From Thermoanaerobacter ethanolicus JW 200 (GTDB lineage: Bacteria > Bacillota > Thermoanaerobacteria > Thermoanaerobacterales > Thermoanaerobacteraceae), in NCBI RefSeq assembly GCF_003722315.1, contig NZ_CP033580.1:2198501-2262500 (forward strand): a stretch of DNA of 64,000 bases. The letters run 5' to 3'. A model generated the notes under the pieces. That model did no database searches and was not told where the DNA came from. It saw nothing but the letters and a program-made list of their open reading frames with translations. The translations under genes were made by a program, and so were the position numbers. Positions within the stretch are counted from its first letter, which is position 1. Each line of letters begins with the position of its first letter. Positions 1 to 10,515 of this stretch are shown here, piece after piece.

Positions 1-1087
1 TTGAAGAAGCTTCACTTCTTAAACCCAATTTCTTAGAAGTATGCCTTATATTGCTTCCTTTAAAATTAGCACTTTCTATTAAAATATTTACAGTAGTGTC
101 AGTTATCTCCGTATTTTCTCCTCCCATTACACCTGCCAAACCTATAGCTTTCTTCTCATCAGCAATAACCAACATTGAGCTGTCTAAAGTTCTCTCTTTT
201 CCATCCAATGTAACTAATTTTTCTCCTTCTTTTGCCCTTCTCACAATTATACGCTTGTTTTCAACTTTGTCCAAATCAAAAGCGTGTAAGGGCTGACCTA
301 ATTCTAACATCACATAGTTTGTAACATCCACCACGTTATTTATAGGTCTTATTCCAGCTTTTAAAAGACGCATCTGCATCCACATAGGAGAAGGACCTAT
401 CTTCACATTCTTAACGACCCTTGCTACATATCTAAAGCACAAATCCGTAGCCTCAATAGTCACTTTTGCAGGATTTTGTTCTTCGCTTTCATTAACTTCT
501 ACCACTGGCATTTTAAATTTTTTCTTAAAAGTCGCAGCTACCTCTCTCGCTATTCCTACCATTGACAAACAATCAGGTCTGTTGGGCGTTATCTCAAATT
601 CCAATACATCGTCTTTTAGCTGAAGAGCTTCATTTATATCCATTCCTAATGGAAAAGGTGGTAATATAAAAATTCCGTTTCTTTGATATTCTGGCAGCAG
701 GCTTTCATCAAGTCCTAGCTCTTCAGCAGAACACATCATGCCATTGGATTCTATTCCTCTTAATTTGCCTCTTTTTATCTTAACTCCTCCAGGAAGAGTT
801 GCGCCATGAAGTGCTACTGGTATGTAATCCCCCACTTTAATATTTTGTGCTCCGGTTACAATTTGTAGTTTTTCAGTGCCTACATCTACAATACCAACTA
901 ACAATTTATCAGCATTAGGGTGCTTTTCTAATGAAATAATTTTCCCTACCACCACATTTGAAATTTCTTTCCCATAACTTGTTATAGTCTCTACCTTTGA
1001 CCCTGACATAGTAAGGCCTTCAGCAATAGCTTTCGCATCTTCATCTATGTCAACAAACTCTTTCAACCACGAAAGTGACACTAACAT
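1..1087 (-). CDS. pheT: Phenylalanyl-tRNA synthetase beta subunit, N-terminal part (runs off window)
   Basis: The beta chain of the alpha2beta2 PheRS charges tRNA-Phe and edits mischarged Tyr. About 362 codons are visible, starting at ATG 1087 ([15 protein letters not shown]). The N-terminal tRNA-binding OB domain (residues about 40-150, with HPNADKL and the VTGAQNI-like core) and the start of the B3/4 editing region ([22 protein letters not shown]-type block) can be read. The gene continues beyond base 1, so it is truncated only by the window. It follows pheS by 12 bp and shares its T-box-controlled transcript. Confidence 0.95.
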   Translation of the reverse strand, partial: MLVSLSWLKEFVDIDEDAKAIAEGLTMSGSKVETITSYGKEISNVVVGKIISLEKHPNADKLLVGIVDVGTEKLQIVTGAQNIKVGDYIPVALHGATLPGGVKIKRGKLRGIESNGMMCSAEELGLDESLLPEYQRNGIFILPPFPLGMDINEALQLKDDVLEFEITPNRPDCLSMVGIAREVAATFKKKFKMPVVEVNESEEQNPAKVTIEATDLCFRYVARVVKNVKIGPSPMWMQMRLLKAGIRPINNVVDVTNYVMLELGQPLHAFDLDKVENKRIIVRRAKEGEKLVTLDGKERTLDSSMLVIADEKKAIGLAGVMGGENTEITDTTVNILIESANFKGSNIRHTSKKLGLRSEASS

Positions 1088-1099
1088 ACGACCACCCCT

Positions 1100-2119
1100 T
1101 TAAAACTGTTGTATAAACCTTAAATCATTTTCAAAAAGAAGTCTCAAATCTTCTATTCCGTATTTCAGCATTGTAATCCTATCTATCCCCAATCCAAAAG
1201 CAAATCCACTGTATTTTTCAGGATCAATACCAGACATTCTCAAAACATTAGGATGTACCATGCCTGCACCTAAAATTTCAATCCAACCAGTATAACCGCA
1301 AACTCTACAACCTTTTCCACCGCAAGCAAAACAGCTCACGTCCATTTCTGCACTGGGTTCTGTAAAGGGAAAATAATGAGGTCTAAATTTGGTTTGAGTG
1401 TCTTCTCCAAAAAATTTTTTCGCAAATATATTCAAAACTCCTTTTAAATCTCCCATAGTTATTCCTTCATCTACTACAAGCCCTTCCATCTGATGAAATA
1501 CTGGAGAGTGAGTTGCATCTATCTCATCAGACCTATAAACCCTTCCAGGAGATATAACCCTTATTGGAGGCTTATTTTTCTCCATAGTCCTTACTTGTAC
1601 CGGGGATGTTTGAGTCCTCAAAAGTATATCAGAAGTCACATAAAAGGTATCCTGTAAGTCTCTAGCTGGATGGTCCTCTGGAGTATTTAATGCCTCAAAG
1701 TTGTAATAAGTAAACTCTATTTCTGGCCCTTCTGCAATAGAAAAGCCTAATCCTAAAAATATCTTTTTAATTTCATCCAATACTTGTGTCATGGGATGTT
1801 TGTGACCGTACTCATAAGGTTTACCCGGCATAGTTATGTCTATGTACTCATTTTTTATCCTCTTTTCTTTTTCTAATTGGGCAATTTTATTTTTTGTTTC
1901 TGTGAGTAAACCCTCAATTTTCTCTCTAATTTCATTGGCAATTTGACCAATTACAGGTCTTTCTTCAGGCTTTAAGCTTCCCATTCCCCTTAAAATTTGC
2001 GTCAATTCGCCTTTTTTACCTAAGTATTTAACTCTTAAGTTTTCAATTTGCTGTAAACTATCAGCTGACAGAATTTCTTTTTGTGCATCTTCATAAAGCT
2101 TGCGCAACAATTCTTCCAT
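1100..2119 (-). CDS. pheS: Phenylalanyl-tRNA synthetase alpha subunit
   Basis: Catalytic subunit of PheRS, 339 aa, the usual bacterial length. An N-terminal coiled coil (residues 1-95, Lys/Glu rich) binds tRNA. The class II catalytic core follows, with [14 protein letters not shown], the motif 2 region ([21 protein letters not shown]), a Cys-rich stretch [13 protein letters not shown] near residue 265, and motif 3 [13 protein letters not shown] at the C terminus. It is the first gene after a Phe T-box and terminator, so its expression should follow the charging state of tRNA-Phe. pheT follows 12 bp downstream. Confidence 0.97.
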   Translation of the reverse strand: MEELLRKLYEDAQKEILSADSLQQIENLRVKYLGKKGELTQILRGMGSLKPEERPVIGQIANEIREKIEGLLTETKNKIAQLEKEKRIKNEYIDITMPGKPYEYGHKHPMTQVLDEIKKIFLGLGFSIAEGPEIEFTYYNFEALNTPEDHPARDLQDTFYVTSDILLRTQTSPVQVRTMEKNKPPIRVISPGRVYRSDEIDATHSPVFHQMEGLVVDEGITMGDLKGVLNIFAKKFFGEDTQTKFRPHYFPFTEPSAEMDVSCFACGGKGCRVCGYTGWIEILGAGMVHPNVLRMSGIDPEKYSGFAFGLGIDRITMLKYGIEDLRLLFENDLRFIQQF

Positions 2120-2156
2120 CTTTAAACCAACCCCTCTTTTGGTGTATTAGTTAAAA

Positions 2157-2396
2157 TAAAAAATCCTCCGTCAATAGGACGAAGAATCCGCGGTACCACC
2201 TAAATTAGCATTTTATAAAAAATGCTCACTCATTTGGATAACGGTATGACCGGCAATGCCTACTATTAGTTCAGCACGCTGCTCCGGAGGGAACTTTCCA
2301 TTATCTACCTAACGATAACACTCTCAGTCTACGGTGTTATCTCCCTGTGATTTTCGATAATGTACTTTACTCCTTCATAGCATTTTGAAATATTTT
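2157..2396 (-). promoter_or_regulatory. T-box riboswitch, Phe-specific, upstream of pheST
   Basis: Read on the minus strand, this leader carries the T-box core GGTGGTACCGCGG (2188-2200). It is followed by a 9-bp hairpin with loop CTATT and a T6 run (2157-2187), an intrinsic terminator. A TTC triplet (2291-2293, Phe codon) lies directly before CCTCCGGAGC, at the same offset as the ACC triplet in the thrS leader of this window, so I take it as the specifier. Uncharged tRNA-Phe should stabilise the antiterminator. The family behaviour is established; the specifier assignment is an inference from alignment of the two leaders. Confidence 0.93.
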
Positions 2397-2402
2397 TTTA
2401 AG

Positions 2403-2431
2403 ATTATACCATCCTAATTATTTTTTATCAA
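2403..2431 (-). promoter_or_regulatory. SigA-type promoter for the pheS T-box transcript
   Basis: TTGATA, 17 bp, TATAAT on the minus strand, just upstream of the T-box leader. The -35 box lies inside the 3' end of the RNA methyltransferase gene. Confidence 0.75.
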
Positions 2432-3178
2432 CCTCTGCCTTTGAGATTCGTATAAAAATATACTAGCAGCGATTGAAACATTTAAAGACTCTGCCTCCCC
2501 TGTCATAGGTATTTTCACAAAGTCATCAACCAGATCTACAACACTGACACCTTTTGCTTCATTTCCCAAAACAAAAGCTATTTTATCCGAAATATTGCAT
2601 TCATGAACTAATTTTTGAGCTTTTAAGTGAGTTGCAAAAACTTTTATTCCTCTTCGCTTAAGTTTTAACAAAATTTGTGAAGTAGTAGCTATGACAGGAA
2701 TGTGAAAAATAGAACCCATAGAGGCTCTTAAAACCTTTGGATTAAAAATATCCACACAGTTGTTTATAGTAAAAATAGCACTAACCCCAAACGCATCAGC
2801 CGTACGTATTATAGTACCTAAATTTCCTGGGTCTTGAATATTGTCTGCTATAACATATACACCCTTTTCTTTTATATACGTATTTTCTTCATATTTTGGT
2901 ATTTTTATAATCGCCATCACCATTTGTGGAGTTACTGTATCACTTAGTTTCTTAAAGATTCTTTCAGTAGTATGTGCAATTTCAAAATCACCTTTGGGAA
3001 TATCTATTTTAACCCCTTCCCCCATAACTATGTACTCTATTTCAAAGTCACTTTTTAAAGCCTCCAATACACTTGTAGTACCCTCTACAAAAAACAGTCC
3101 TTCTTCGTATCGGCCCTTTTTGTCTTTTAGCTTTTTTATTTTTTTTATAAGGTCATTGTTTTCACTCGTAATTAACAT
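2414..3178 (-). CDS. SpoU/TrmH-family RNA 2'-O-methyltransferase (YsgA/RlmB-like)
   Basis: Predicted SAM-dependent ribose methyltransferase acting on rRNA or tRNA. The N-terminal 80 residues form the usual SpoU substrate-binding domain. The SPOUT knot then shows its three motifs: ADNIQDPGNLGTIIRTADAFG near residue 112, VLGNEAKGV near 205, and IPMTGEAESLNVSIAASIFLYE near 227. About 254 aa, normal for the family. I start it at ATG 3178; a GTG nine bases upstream is possible. It lies between rplT and pheS, as in many Clostridia. The exact target nucleotide cannot be read from sequence. Confidence 0.88.
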   Translation of the reverse strand: MLITSENNDLIKKIKKLKDKKGRYEEGLFFVEGTTSVLEALKSDFEIEYIVMGEGVKIDIPKGDFEIAHTTERIFKKLSDTVTPQMVMAIIKIPKYEENTYIKEKGVYVIADNIQDPGNLGTIIRTADAFGVSAIFTINNCVDIFNPKVLRASMGSIFHIPVIATTSQILLKLKRRGIKVFATHLKAQKLVHECNISDKIAFVLGNEAKGVSVVDLVDDFVKIPMTGEAESLNVSIAASIFLYESQRQRLIKNN

Positions 3179-3208
3179 TTCAACCACTCTTTTACAAAAT
3201 TAGTTAAA

Positions 3209-3234
3209 GCAAAAGGCCATACAAACTGGCCTTA
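3209..3234 (-). terminator. Terminator after rplT
   Basis: Minus-strand stem AAGGCCA / TGGCCTT with a 7-nt loop followed by TTTTGCTTT. It overlaps the last codon of rplT and would close the infC-rpmI-rplT operon; the U-run is interrupted. Confidence 0.6.
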
Positions 3235-3591
3235 TGCGTTTAACTGCTGCTTAGCTATATTTACTAATTCTGCAAAGGCTTTTTCGTCGTTTATCGCCAT
3301 TTCTGAAAGCATCTTCCTGTTAATTTCTATTCCAGCCTTTTTAAGCCCATTTATAAACCTGCTGTAGGAAATTCCGTGGGCTCTTGCAGCAGCATTTATT
3401 CTTGTTATCCAAAGCTTTCTAAAATCTCTCTTTCTTAATTTTCTGCCAATATAAGCATACATTAAAGATTTCATTACTGCTTGATTGGCAACTCTAAAAA
3501 GCTTGCTCTTAGCTCCAAAATAACCTTTTGCAAGCTTCAATATTTTCTTGCGTCTTCTCCTCGTCACTTTCCCAAATTTTACTCTAGCCAT
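3232..3591 (-). CDS. rplT: 50S ribosomal protein L20
   Basis: 119 aa, the standard length. It starts [20 protein letters not shown] and is strongly basic, with the family blocks [19 protein letters not shown] and [18 protein letters not shown]20 binds 23S rRNA early in 50S assembly and, in Firmicutes, represses its own operon by acting on the infC leader. Last gene of infC-rpmI-rplT; 20 bp after rpmI. Confidence 0.98.
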   Translation of the reverse strand: MARVKFGKVTRRRRKKILKLAKGYFGAKSKLFRVANQAVMKSLMYAYIGRKLRKRDFRKLWITRINAAARAHGISYSRFINGLKKAGIEINRKMLSEMAINDEKAFAELVNIAKQQLNA

Positions 3592-3611
3592 TTTAAAAAC
3601 CTCCTAATCTA

Positions 3612-3809
3612 TTATGAATAAGGTAATAAGCGTTTGATATTTTTAGCATCCGCACCTATCAAATAAGTAGCTTTTCTCAATCTTCTTTTTCTTTTTGCAT
3701 TTTTATGTGTCAAAAGGTGACTTTTATAAGCTCTCGACCTTTTAACTTTTCCTGACTTTAACACTTTAAACCTTTTTGCTGCTCCTCTATGTGTTTTCAT
3801 TTTAGGCAT
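3612..3809 (-). CDS. rpmI: 50S ribosomal protein L35
   Basis: 65 aa, [24 protein letters not shown] start and [10 protein letters not shown] in the second half, both typical of L35. Middle gene of the infC operon, 27 bp after infC and 20 bp before rplT, with a good ribosome binding site (aggaggatat) upstream. Confidence 0.98.
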   Translation of the reverse strand: MPKMKTHRGAAKRFKVLKSGKVKRSRAYKSHLLTHKNAKRKRRLRKATYLIGADAKNIKRLLPYS

Positions 3810-3836
3810 AAATATATCCTCCTTCTGTAATTTTTG

Positions 3837-4346
3837 CTAACTTTTTGGTGTTAATACCATCATTAAATTTCGCCCCTCAATATTAGGAGCTTTTTCTATA
3901 ACGCCATACTCACTGAGCTCATTTGCAAACCTTTTTAAAAGGTCTTCTGCCAACGAAGTGTGAGCTGCTTCCCTTCCTCTAAATCTTATAGTAACTTTTA
4001 CTTTATTACCTTCTTTTAAAAACTTAATAGCACTTTTTAACTTTACACCAAAGTCATGGTCTTCAATAGTCGGGGACATCCTTATTTCTTTTACATTTAT
4101 AATCTTTTGCTTTTTCTTTGCCTCTTTTTCTCTTTTACTAAGTTCATACCTATACTTACCAAAATCCATCAATTTGCACACGGGCGGATTGGCTTGAGGG
4201 GCAATCTTAACCAAATCAAGATGTCGCTCTTGAGCAATTTTATAAGCTTCCTTTGCCGACATTATACCTATTTGCTTACCGTCTTGGTCAATCAGCCTTA
4301 CCTCTTTGTCCCTTATTTCCTCATTGACCTGCAGCTCTTTGTTAAT
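3837..4346 (-). CDS. infC: Translation initiation factor IF-3, ATT start codon
   Basis: IF3 binds the 30S subunit, blocks premature 50S joining and checks the initiator tRNA. The ATG at 4262 would give a 141-aa protein lacking the conserved N-terminal strand. Reading back in frame, NKELQVNEEIRDKEVRLIDQDGKQIGI continues without stop to ATT at 4344-4346, which lies 9 nt after a perfect AGGAGG (4356-4361). There is no ATG, GTG or TTG at the expected place. An ATT start gives 169 aa, the normal length. A rare AUU start is known for infC in other bacteria and allows IF3 to repress itself. Confidence 0.93.
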   Translation of the reverse strand: MNKELQVNEEIRDKEVRLIDQDGKQIGIMSAKEAYKIAQERHLDLVKIAPQANPPVCKLMDFGKYRYELSKREKEAKKKQKIINVKEIRMSPTIEDHDFGVKLKSAIKFLKEGNKVKVTIRFRGREAAHTSLAEDLLKRFANELSEYGVIEKAPNIEGRNLMMVLTPKS

Positions 4347-4369
4347 AAATACGCACCTCCTAAAAATTA

Positions 4370-4491
4370 TGAAAAAATAAAAGCGGATATAGAAATACCC
4401 GCTTCTTTACAATAAAACAAAGATAAATACTTTTGAAGAAACCTTTGCACCTTCGGTGAAAGGTGAGAAGCGGGCGCTTCTACTTATTCGC
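4370..4491 (-). promoter_or_regulatory. L20-type leader of infC with attenuator and antiterminator
   Basis: The transcript leader carries an intrinsic terminator, 10-bp stem AAGCGGGTAT / ATATCCGCTT with loop TTCT (4381-4404) followed by TTTTATTTTTT (4370-4380). Upstream in the RNA, CCCGCTTCT is a perfect 9-nt complement of AGAAGCGGG, the 5' arm of the terminator, so pairing would give an antiterminator. This is the layout of Firmicute L20 leaders, where L20 binding favours termination. The L20 link is inferred from family and position. Confidence 0.8.
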
Positions 4492-4497
4492 TTTTTT

Positions 4498-4526
4498 AGT
4501 TTATCATTATTTTATTTTTTTGTCAA
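4498..4526 (-). promoter_or_regulatory. SigA-type promoter for infC operon
   Basis: TTGACA, 17 bp, TAAACT on the minus strand, about 7 nt before the structured leader. Confidence 0.75.
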
Positions 4527-4638
4527 TATTTATTTTTATGTTTGCTAAACCCTAAAAATTTTATAAATTGCAATATTAAATGCAACACCTAATGAAAATC
4601 ATGTAGATATAGGATTTGGAACAAATCATATATAACCT

Positions 4639-4755
4639 TAAGCCCATCTTAGTTAACAAATTGAGCGAAGGTCGTGATTTGTCAAGGGTTAAAGTCAGGC
4701 GAAGCCTGCCCCTTGACAAATCACGAACGAGCTCTAAACTTTATAAGGGATGGGC

Positions 4756-4758
<3 letters not shown>
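4639..4758. other. 120-nt three-tier palindrome inside IS30 element
   Basis: Nested inverted repeats: a 10-bp outer stem TAAGCCCATC (4639-4648) with 4749-4758; a perfect 17-bp middle stem (4672-4688 with 4710-4726); and an inner CAGGC-GAA-GCCTG hairpin (4696-4708). The outer arm overlaps the transposase stop codon. There is no U-run, so it is not a plain intrinsic terminator. Confidence 0.85.
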
Positions 4759-5835
<1,077 letters not shown>

Positions 5836-5907
5836 CTATATCATACACGATTTTCACTATGGTTTCTATTTTTTTATCTGTTGCATTTAATTATACAACT
5901 AACCACC

Positions 5908-6960
5908 CTAAAAATTTCTCACATACTCCAAGTAAGAAATATAATTTCTTTTTAGCTCATCAATTGAGTCTCCACCAAACTTTTTAAGGCTTTCATCAGC
6001 AATCACCCAAGCACAAACTGCTTCTAAAACACAGGCAGCAGCTTCAACAGCAGTCACATCTGAACGCTCATAAGCAGCTTTTACTTCCACTTTAGTATTT
6101 ATGTCAATAGAAGTAAGGGGTTTTAAAAGAGTAGGAATTGGTTTCATGGCAGCTCTTATCACTATAGGGCTACCGTTAGATATTCCTCCTTCAATTCCTC
6201 CTGCATTATTTGTCTTTCTGTAAAAACCTTTATCTCCCTCATAATAAATTTCATCATGGACTAAGGAACCGGGTCTTTTGGCTGCCTCAAAGCCTAAACC
6301 AAATTCTACTCCCTTAATTGCTTGAACACTCATTATATGATAAGAAAGCAGAGCATCTAATTTCCTGTCCCATTGAGTATGGCTGCCTAATCCTATAGGC
6401 ACCCCTTCAATTACTATTTCTATTATACCTCCTAAAGTATCGCCTTTAGCCTTTGCCTCTTCAATTACTTTAATCCACTCTTCCTCTGTTTTTGCACCAC
6501 CTATTTCTAATACTTTGCTTTTTACTGAAACATTTAGTTCTTTTAAAAGCAATTTTGCCACACTTCCTATAGCCACTCTTGCCGCGGTCTCACGGGCACT
6601 AGAACGCTCTAAAATATTTCTAATATCTCTTTGATTGTATTTAATAGCACCAGCAAGGTCTGCATGACCAGGGCGTGGTCTTGTTATAGGCGGAATTTCT
6701 TTATCTTTCCAATTTGTATAATCTCTATTTATAATCTCCAATGTAAGAGGTGCTCCGATAGTCTTGCCATGTCTTACTCCACTCAAGATGTGTACTTCAT
6801 CTTTTTCAATAGCCATTCTTCCCCCTCTTCCATAACCCCCTTGCCTTCTTTTAAGCTCATTATTTATAAATTCTACGTCAATAAAGAGATTTGATGGAAG
6901 GCCTTCAATAATAGCAATTAAAGCTTCTCCATGGGATTCCCCTGCAGTAATATACCTCAT
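5908..6960 (-). CDS. aroC: Chorismate synthase
   Basis: Last enzyme of the shikimate pathway, turning 5-enolpyruvylshikimate-3-phosphate into chorismate with reduced FMN. 350 aa from ATG 6960, which follows GAGGAGG by 6 nt; the ATG at 6975 contains that ribosome binding site and is unlikely. Family signatures are present: GESHG near residue 8, [12 protein letters not shown] near 45, RPGHAD, and [13 protein letters not shown] near 130. It starts 11 nt after the MFS gene, so the two are probably coupled. The IS30 element lies directly downstream and no terminator is visible before it. Confidence 0.97.
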   Translation of the reverse strand: MRYITAGESHGEALIAIIEGLPSNLFIDVEFINNELKRRQGGYGRGGRMAIEKDEVHILSGVRHGKTIGAPLTLEIINRDYTNWKDKEIPPITRPRPGHADLAGAIKYNQRDIRNILERSSARETAARVAIGSVAKLLLKELNVSVKSKVLEIGGAKTEEEWIKVIEEAKAKGDTLGGIIEIVIEGVPIGLGSHTQWDRKLDALLSYHIMSVQAIKGVEFGLGFEAAKRPGSLVHDEIYYEGDKGFYRKTNNAGGIEGGISNGSPIVIRAAMKPIPTLLKPLTSIDINTKVEVKAAYERSDVTAVEAAACVLEAVCAWVIADESLKKFGGDSIDELKRNYISYLEYVRNF

Positions 6961-6971
6961 ATTTTTCCTCC

Positions 6972-8216
6972 TCACTGCTTTGCTTCAATTTCTTTAATCT
7001 CATCTTCATAATTAGCTACTAAAAAGTACAAAATACTTACTACTATTCTTGCAATACCTGTTAAAATCATAAAAGCTACATAACCCATTTGTGTATAAAG
7101 CCACATTCCAAACATAGGAGCAATAAAAGCGGAAATTTGAGTAATTAATGTAAACACGGCGATGTAACTCATTTTTTCTGAAGTAGGAGGTAAAAGCTCT
7201 AGCAACCAATTTAAGAGCAACATGTTATAACCTCCTACAGCTATACCCCCTAAAAAATCAAAAATAGCGCCAACATAAAGGTTTTTAGCTGTAGCCCACA
7301 TGAGGGGAATAAATCCTAGAAGCAATGCACTTAATGCAACAGCAAATCCGTTTCCCCTTTTGTTGGACAGGTCAGCCCATTTATAAAAAGCTAAAATAGA
7401 CCCAATAGAGGAAACAATAGTAAATATACTCATCCATGCATTGTTAGCATGCAAAAAATTTACCTTATATATGGTAAAAATGGGCCAAGCCATCATCCAT
7501 GCAAAATAATATATAAAAGAAGTTACATTAAAATATATAAATTTCTTAGACTCAAACATGTTTCTAAAAGCTTCATAAAAACTTCCGGACTTGGCTTCAT
7601 CCAAATCCCTTTTTACCACATGAAACCTTGAAAAATAATAAGATTCTATTAATCCGAAAATAAATGCAACAGTAAATATTACTTGATAATTAATAGGGAA
7701 AACTATTTTATCAAGCAACCATCCTGTTACCAAAACTGTAATTGTTGCCACAATTGTCGTCCAAAAATTTCTGTCAGCGAAAACTTTACTTCTATATTCT
7801 GGAGGAATTAATTCACTCATAAATGATTGCCAACACATGCCAACTGTCATAGAAGGTAAATTCATTATTCCCACTAATATAACTACAATCCACGGTTGAA
7901 GTTGTTTACTAAAAAGCGGAGCAAGAGCAAGTAAAAAATAAAAAGTTCTTGCGATATAAAGTACAATATAAGAAAATTTGTGAACCTCTTTTAATTTATT
8001 AATCAAATATGTTACAGGAATAACTCCAATTACCACCATAAGGGCAGGTAAAGAATTTAAAAGAGACACTTGAAAGTCATTTGCTCCTAATTTTATAGCA
8101 TATATGCCAATAAAAGGGTTGACCATATTAAAGCCTATAGCCCATGCAAGACCATTTATCATATTCATTTTTATGTTATGTCTTAAATATTTGTAAACTT
8201 CTGCGTCCTTTTTCAT
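6972..8216 (-). CDS. Major facilitator superfamily transporter
   Basis: 414 aa with about 12 hydrophobic segments and the two-halves layout of MFS carriers. Blocks include [20 protein letters not shown] in TM1, [18 protein letters not shown] in the cytoplasmic loop after TM4, and a cytoplasmic linker near residue 200. It ends in short charged residues ([12 protein letters not shown]). The substrate cannot be read from the sequence. It precedes aroC by 11 nt on the same strand. This cotranscription does not by itself prove a role in aromatic metabolism. Confidence 0.85.
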   Translation of the reverse strand: MKKDAEVYKYLRHNIKMNMINGLAWAIGFNMVNPFIGIYAIKLGANDFQVSLLNSLPALMVVIGVIPVTYLINKLKEVHKFSYIVLYIARTFYFLLALAPLFSKQLQPWIVVILVGIMNLPSMTVGMCWQSFMSELIPPEYRSKVFADRNFWTTIVATITVLVTGWLLDKIVFPINYQVIFTVAFIFGLIESYYFSRFHVVKRDLDEAKSGSFYEAFRNMFESKKFIYFNVTSFIYYFAWMMAWPIFTIYKVNFLHANNAWMSIFTIVSSIGSILAFYKWADLSNKRGNGFAVALSALLLGFIPLMWATAKNLYVGAIFDFLGGIAVGGYNMLLLNWLLELLPPTSEKMSYIAVFTLITQISAFIAPMFGMWLYTQMGYVAFMILTGIARIVVSILYFLVANYEDEIKEIEAKQ

Positions 8217-8280
8217 ACCTCTTCCCTCAAAATTAATATTTTAATTTTAGATTACCACGTTTTTTAAATTCTTTCAATAA

Positions 8281-8312
8281 ATCAAAATGCCCCTTTAAAG
8301 GAGCATTTTGAT
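8281..8312 (-). terminator. Terminator after thrS
   Basis: Stem AAAATGC(T/C)CC-TTTAAA-GGGGCATTTT followed by GATTTATT on the minus strand, directly behind the thrS stop. Confidence 0.75.
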
Positions 8313-8313
8313 T

Positions 8314-10218
8314 TTATAAAGCTTTTGTAGCGATTTCTTTAAGAATTTTTTCTATAAACTCATTTAAGGAAATAGCGCCTAAGTCCCCTTCTTTTCTTGA
8401 CCTTAAAGATACTGTTCCTTGTTCCACTTCTTTATCCCCTACAATCAGCATGTAAGGAATCTTTTGAAGTTGTGCCTCTCGTATTTTGTATCCTATTTTT
8501 TCATTCCTGTCGTCTAATTCAGCTCTTATGTCATTTTCCAACAGACGCCCGTATACATTTTGGGCATAAGCATAGTGTTTATCAGATATAGGCAAAACTC
8601 TAACTTGTACTGGCGCCAGCCAAGTTGGGAAAGCCCCTGCAAAATGTTCAGTAAGAATTCCAATAAATCTTTCTATACTTCCGTAAATTACCCTGTGCAA
8701 CATTATAGGTCTGTGTTTTTCTCCATCTGGGCCTATATACTCCAGTTCAAACCTTTCAGGCATCTGGAAATCCAATTGGATAGTTCCACATTGCCATGTA
8801 CGACCTATGCTGTCTTTTAAATGAAAATCTATTTTGGGTCCGTAAAATGCACCATCCCCCTCATTAACTTTATATGGTAAATTCACGCGATTTAAAGCAG
8901 AAATCAAAGCATTTGTAGCCAATTCCCAGTCTTCATCAGACCCCATAGAATTTTCAGGACGTGTAGACAATTCAACAAAATACTCAAAGCCAAAAATTTT
9001 ATAGAAATAATCCACTAAATTTATAACCCCTAAAATTTCATCTTCAACCTGCTCAGGAGTCATAAACAAGTGAGCATCATCCTGAGTAAAACTTCTTACT
9101 CTCATAAGCCCATGCAAAACTCCTGAGAGTTCATGTCTATGCACTAAACCCAATTCACAAAGTCTCAAAGGCAAATCCCTGTAACTGTGCATTGTAGACT
9201 TGTAAACAAGCATTGCTCCAGGGCAATTCATAGGCTTTATTGCATAAGTCTCTCCGTCTATTTCAGTGAAATACATATTCTCTTTATAGTGGTCCCAGTG
9301 TCCTGACCTACGCCATAATTCTTCATTCAAAATTATGGGAGTTTTTATTTCCTGATAACCATGCTTTATATGTTCTTTTCGCCAAAAATCTTCTAAAATG
9401 TTTCTTATAATCATTCCCTTAGGATGGAAAAAAGGAAAACCAGGTCCTTCAGGGTGGATACTAAACAAATCTAACTCTTTCCCTAATTTTCTATGGTCTC
9501 TCTTTTTAGCTTCCTCTAACATATGTAAATATTGATCTAACATGCTTTTTTTGGGAAAGCTTATTCCATATATTCTTTGAAGCATTTTATTTTTTTCGTC
9601 GCCTTTCCAGTAGGCTCCAGCAACTGACAACAATTTAATAGTTTTTACCATGCCTGTTGACATAAGATGGGGCCCAGCACAAAGGTCAGTAAATTCTCCT
9701 TGCTTGTAAAAAGAAATTTCCTCTCCTTCTGGTATTTCTTCAATTAGCTCCACTTTATAAGGTTCATCTTTTTCTTTCATCAATTTTATCGCTTCATCTT
9801 TTGGAAGGACAAACCTTTCCAACTTATAATCTTCTTTTATAATTCTATTCATTTCCTGTTCTATAGCTTCAAAGTCTTCTGTGGTAAAAGGCCTTTCTGT
9901 ATCAAAGTCATAATAAAAACCATTGTCTATAGCCGGACCAATTGCCAATTTCACATCTTTAAAAAGCCTTTTTACAGCCTGTGCTAAAATATGGGAAGAA
10001 GTGTGCCAATAAATCTTTTTCCCTTCTTCATCATCAAAAGTCAAAATTTCTAATTTTCCGTCCTCCTCAATTTTTGTATTAAGTTCCACCACTTTGCCAT
10101 TAAATTTTCCACCGACGGCTTCTTTTGCTAACCTTTCACTTATACTTTTAGCTATTTCATAAACTGTCATACCCTTTTCAAATTCTCTTTGTGTGCCATC
10201 CTTTAATGTTATAATCAT
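8314..10218 (-). CDS. thrS: Threonyl-tRNA synthetase
   Basis: Charges tRNA-Thr. 634 aa with the full domain set: N-terminal TGS (residues 1-60), the N2 editing domain (WHTSSHILAQAVKRL and TDLCAGPHL, zinc-like HxxxH and CxxxH), and a class II catalytic core with MNCPGAM, RLCELGLVHRHELSG (motif 2) and GPDGEKHRPIMLHRVIYGSIERFIG (motif 3). A C-terminal anticodon-binding domain ends the protein. It stands alone behind its own T-box, promoter and terminator. Confidence 0.98.
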   Translation of the reverse strand: MIITLKDGTQREFEKGMTVYEIAKSISERLAKEAVGGKFNGKVVELNTKIEEDGKLEILTFDDEEGKKIYWHTSSHILAQAVKRLFKDVKLAIGPAIDNGFYYDFDTERPFTTEDFEAIEQEMNRIIKEDYKLERFVLPKDEAIKLMKEKDEPYKVELIEEIPEGEEISFYKQGEFTDLCAGPHLMSTGMVKTIKLLSVAGAYWKGDEKNKMLQRIYGISFPKKSMLDQYLHMLEEAKKRDHRKLGKELDLFSIHPEGPGFPFFHPKGMIIRNILEDFWRKEHIKHGYQEIKTPIILNEELWRRSGHWDHYKENMYFTEIDGETYAIKPMNCPGAMLVYKSTMHSYRDLPLRLCELGLVHRHELSGVLHGLMRVRSFTQDDAHLFMTPEQVEDEILGVINLVDYFYKIFGFEYFVELSTRPENSMGSDEDWELATNALISALNRVNLPYKVNEGDGAFYGPKIDFHLKDSIGRTWQCGTIQLDFQMPERFELEYIGPDGEKHRPIMLHRVIYGSIERFIGILTEHFAGAFPTWLAPVQVRVLPISDKHYAYAQNVYGRLLENDIRAELDDRNEKIGYKIREAQLQKIPYMLIVGDKEVEQGTVSLRSRKEGDLGAISLNEFIEKILKEIATKAL

Positions 10219-10252
10219 TCAATTACCTCCTTTGTAAAATTTTTCTCTTAAA

Positions 10253-10473
10253 TAAAAAACCTCTTACCCCGTAAAGAGGCAGAGGTTATCTGCGGTTCCA
10301 CTCTTTTTTATACTCTGGTATTATATCGGAATAACCGTTCGGATTCATCATCCGCAGCTCCGGGGTGGTCTTCGATATTCAGAACATTTGAATGATCTCA
10401 GCCTATGTCATTCAATCTCTGTGATGTTCTTTAAATATCTACTTTCCCCCTCATTGCTTTAATATTTAATTTT
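10253..10473 (-). promoter_or_regulatory. T-box riboswitch, Thr-specific, upstream of thrS
   Basis: The minus-strand leader has the T-box sequence GTGGAACCGCAGAT followed by a terminator with outer stem AACCTCT / AGAGGTT and TTTTTTATTT (about 10253-10287). An ACC triplet (10367-10369, Thr codon) directly precedes ACCCCGGAGC, which aligns with CCTCCGGAGC after TTC in the pheS leader. I read ACC as the specifier. Uncharged tRNA-Thr should relieve termination. Confidence 0.93.
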
Positions 10474-10479
10474 TTAATC

Positions 10480-10508
10480 ATTATATCTTCCTCTCGGACA
10501 TTTGTCAA
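10480..10508 (-). promoter_or_regulatory. SigA-type promoter for thrS
   Basis: Perfect consensus on the minus strand: TTGACA, 17 bp, TATAAT, at the start of the T-box leader. Confidence 0.9.
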
Positions 10509-10515
10509 TAATAAT

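Noticed and set aside
4056-4415. Plus-strand frame of 119 codons over infC and its leader
   Set aside because: It is antisense to infC and the attenuator, with no ribosome binding site and unlikely composition.
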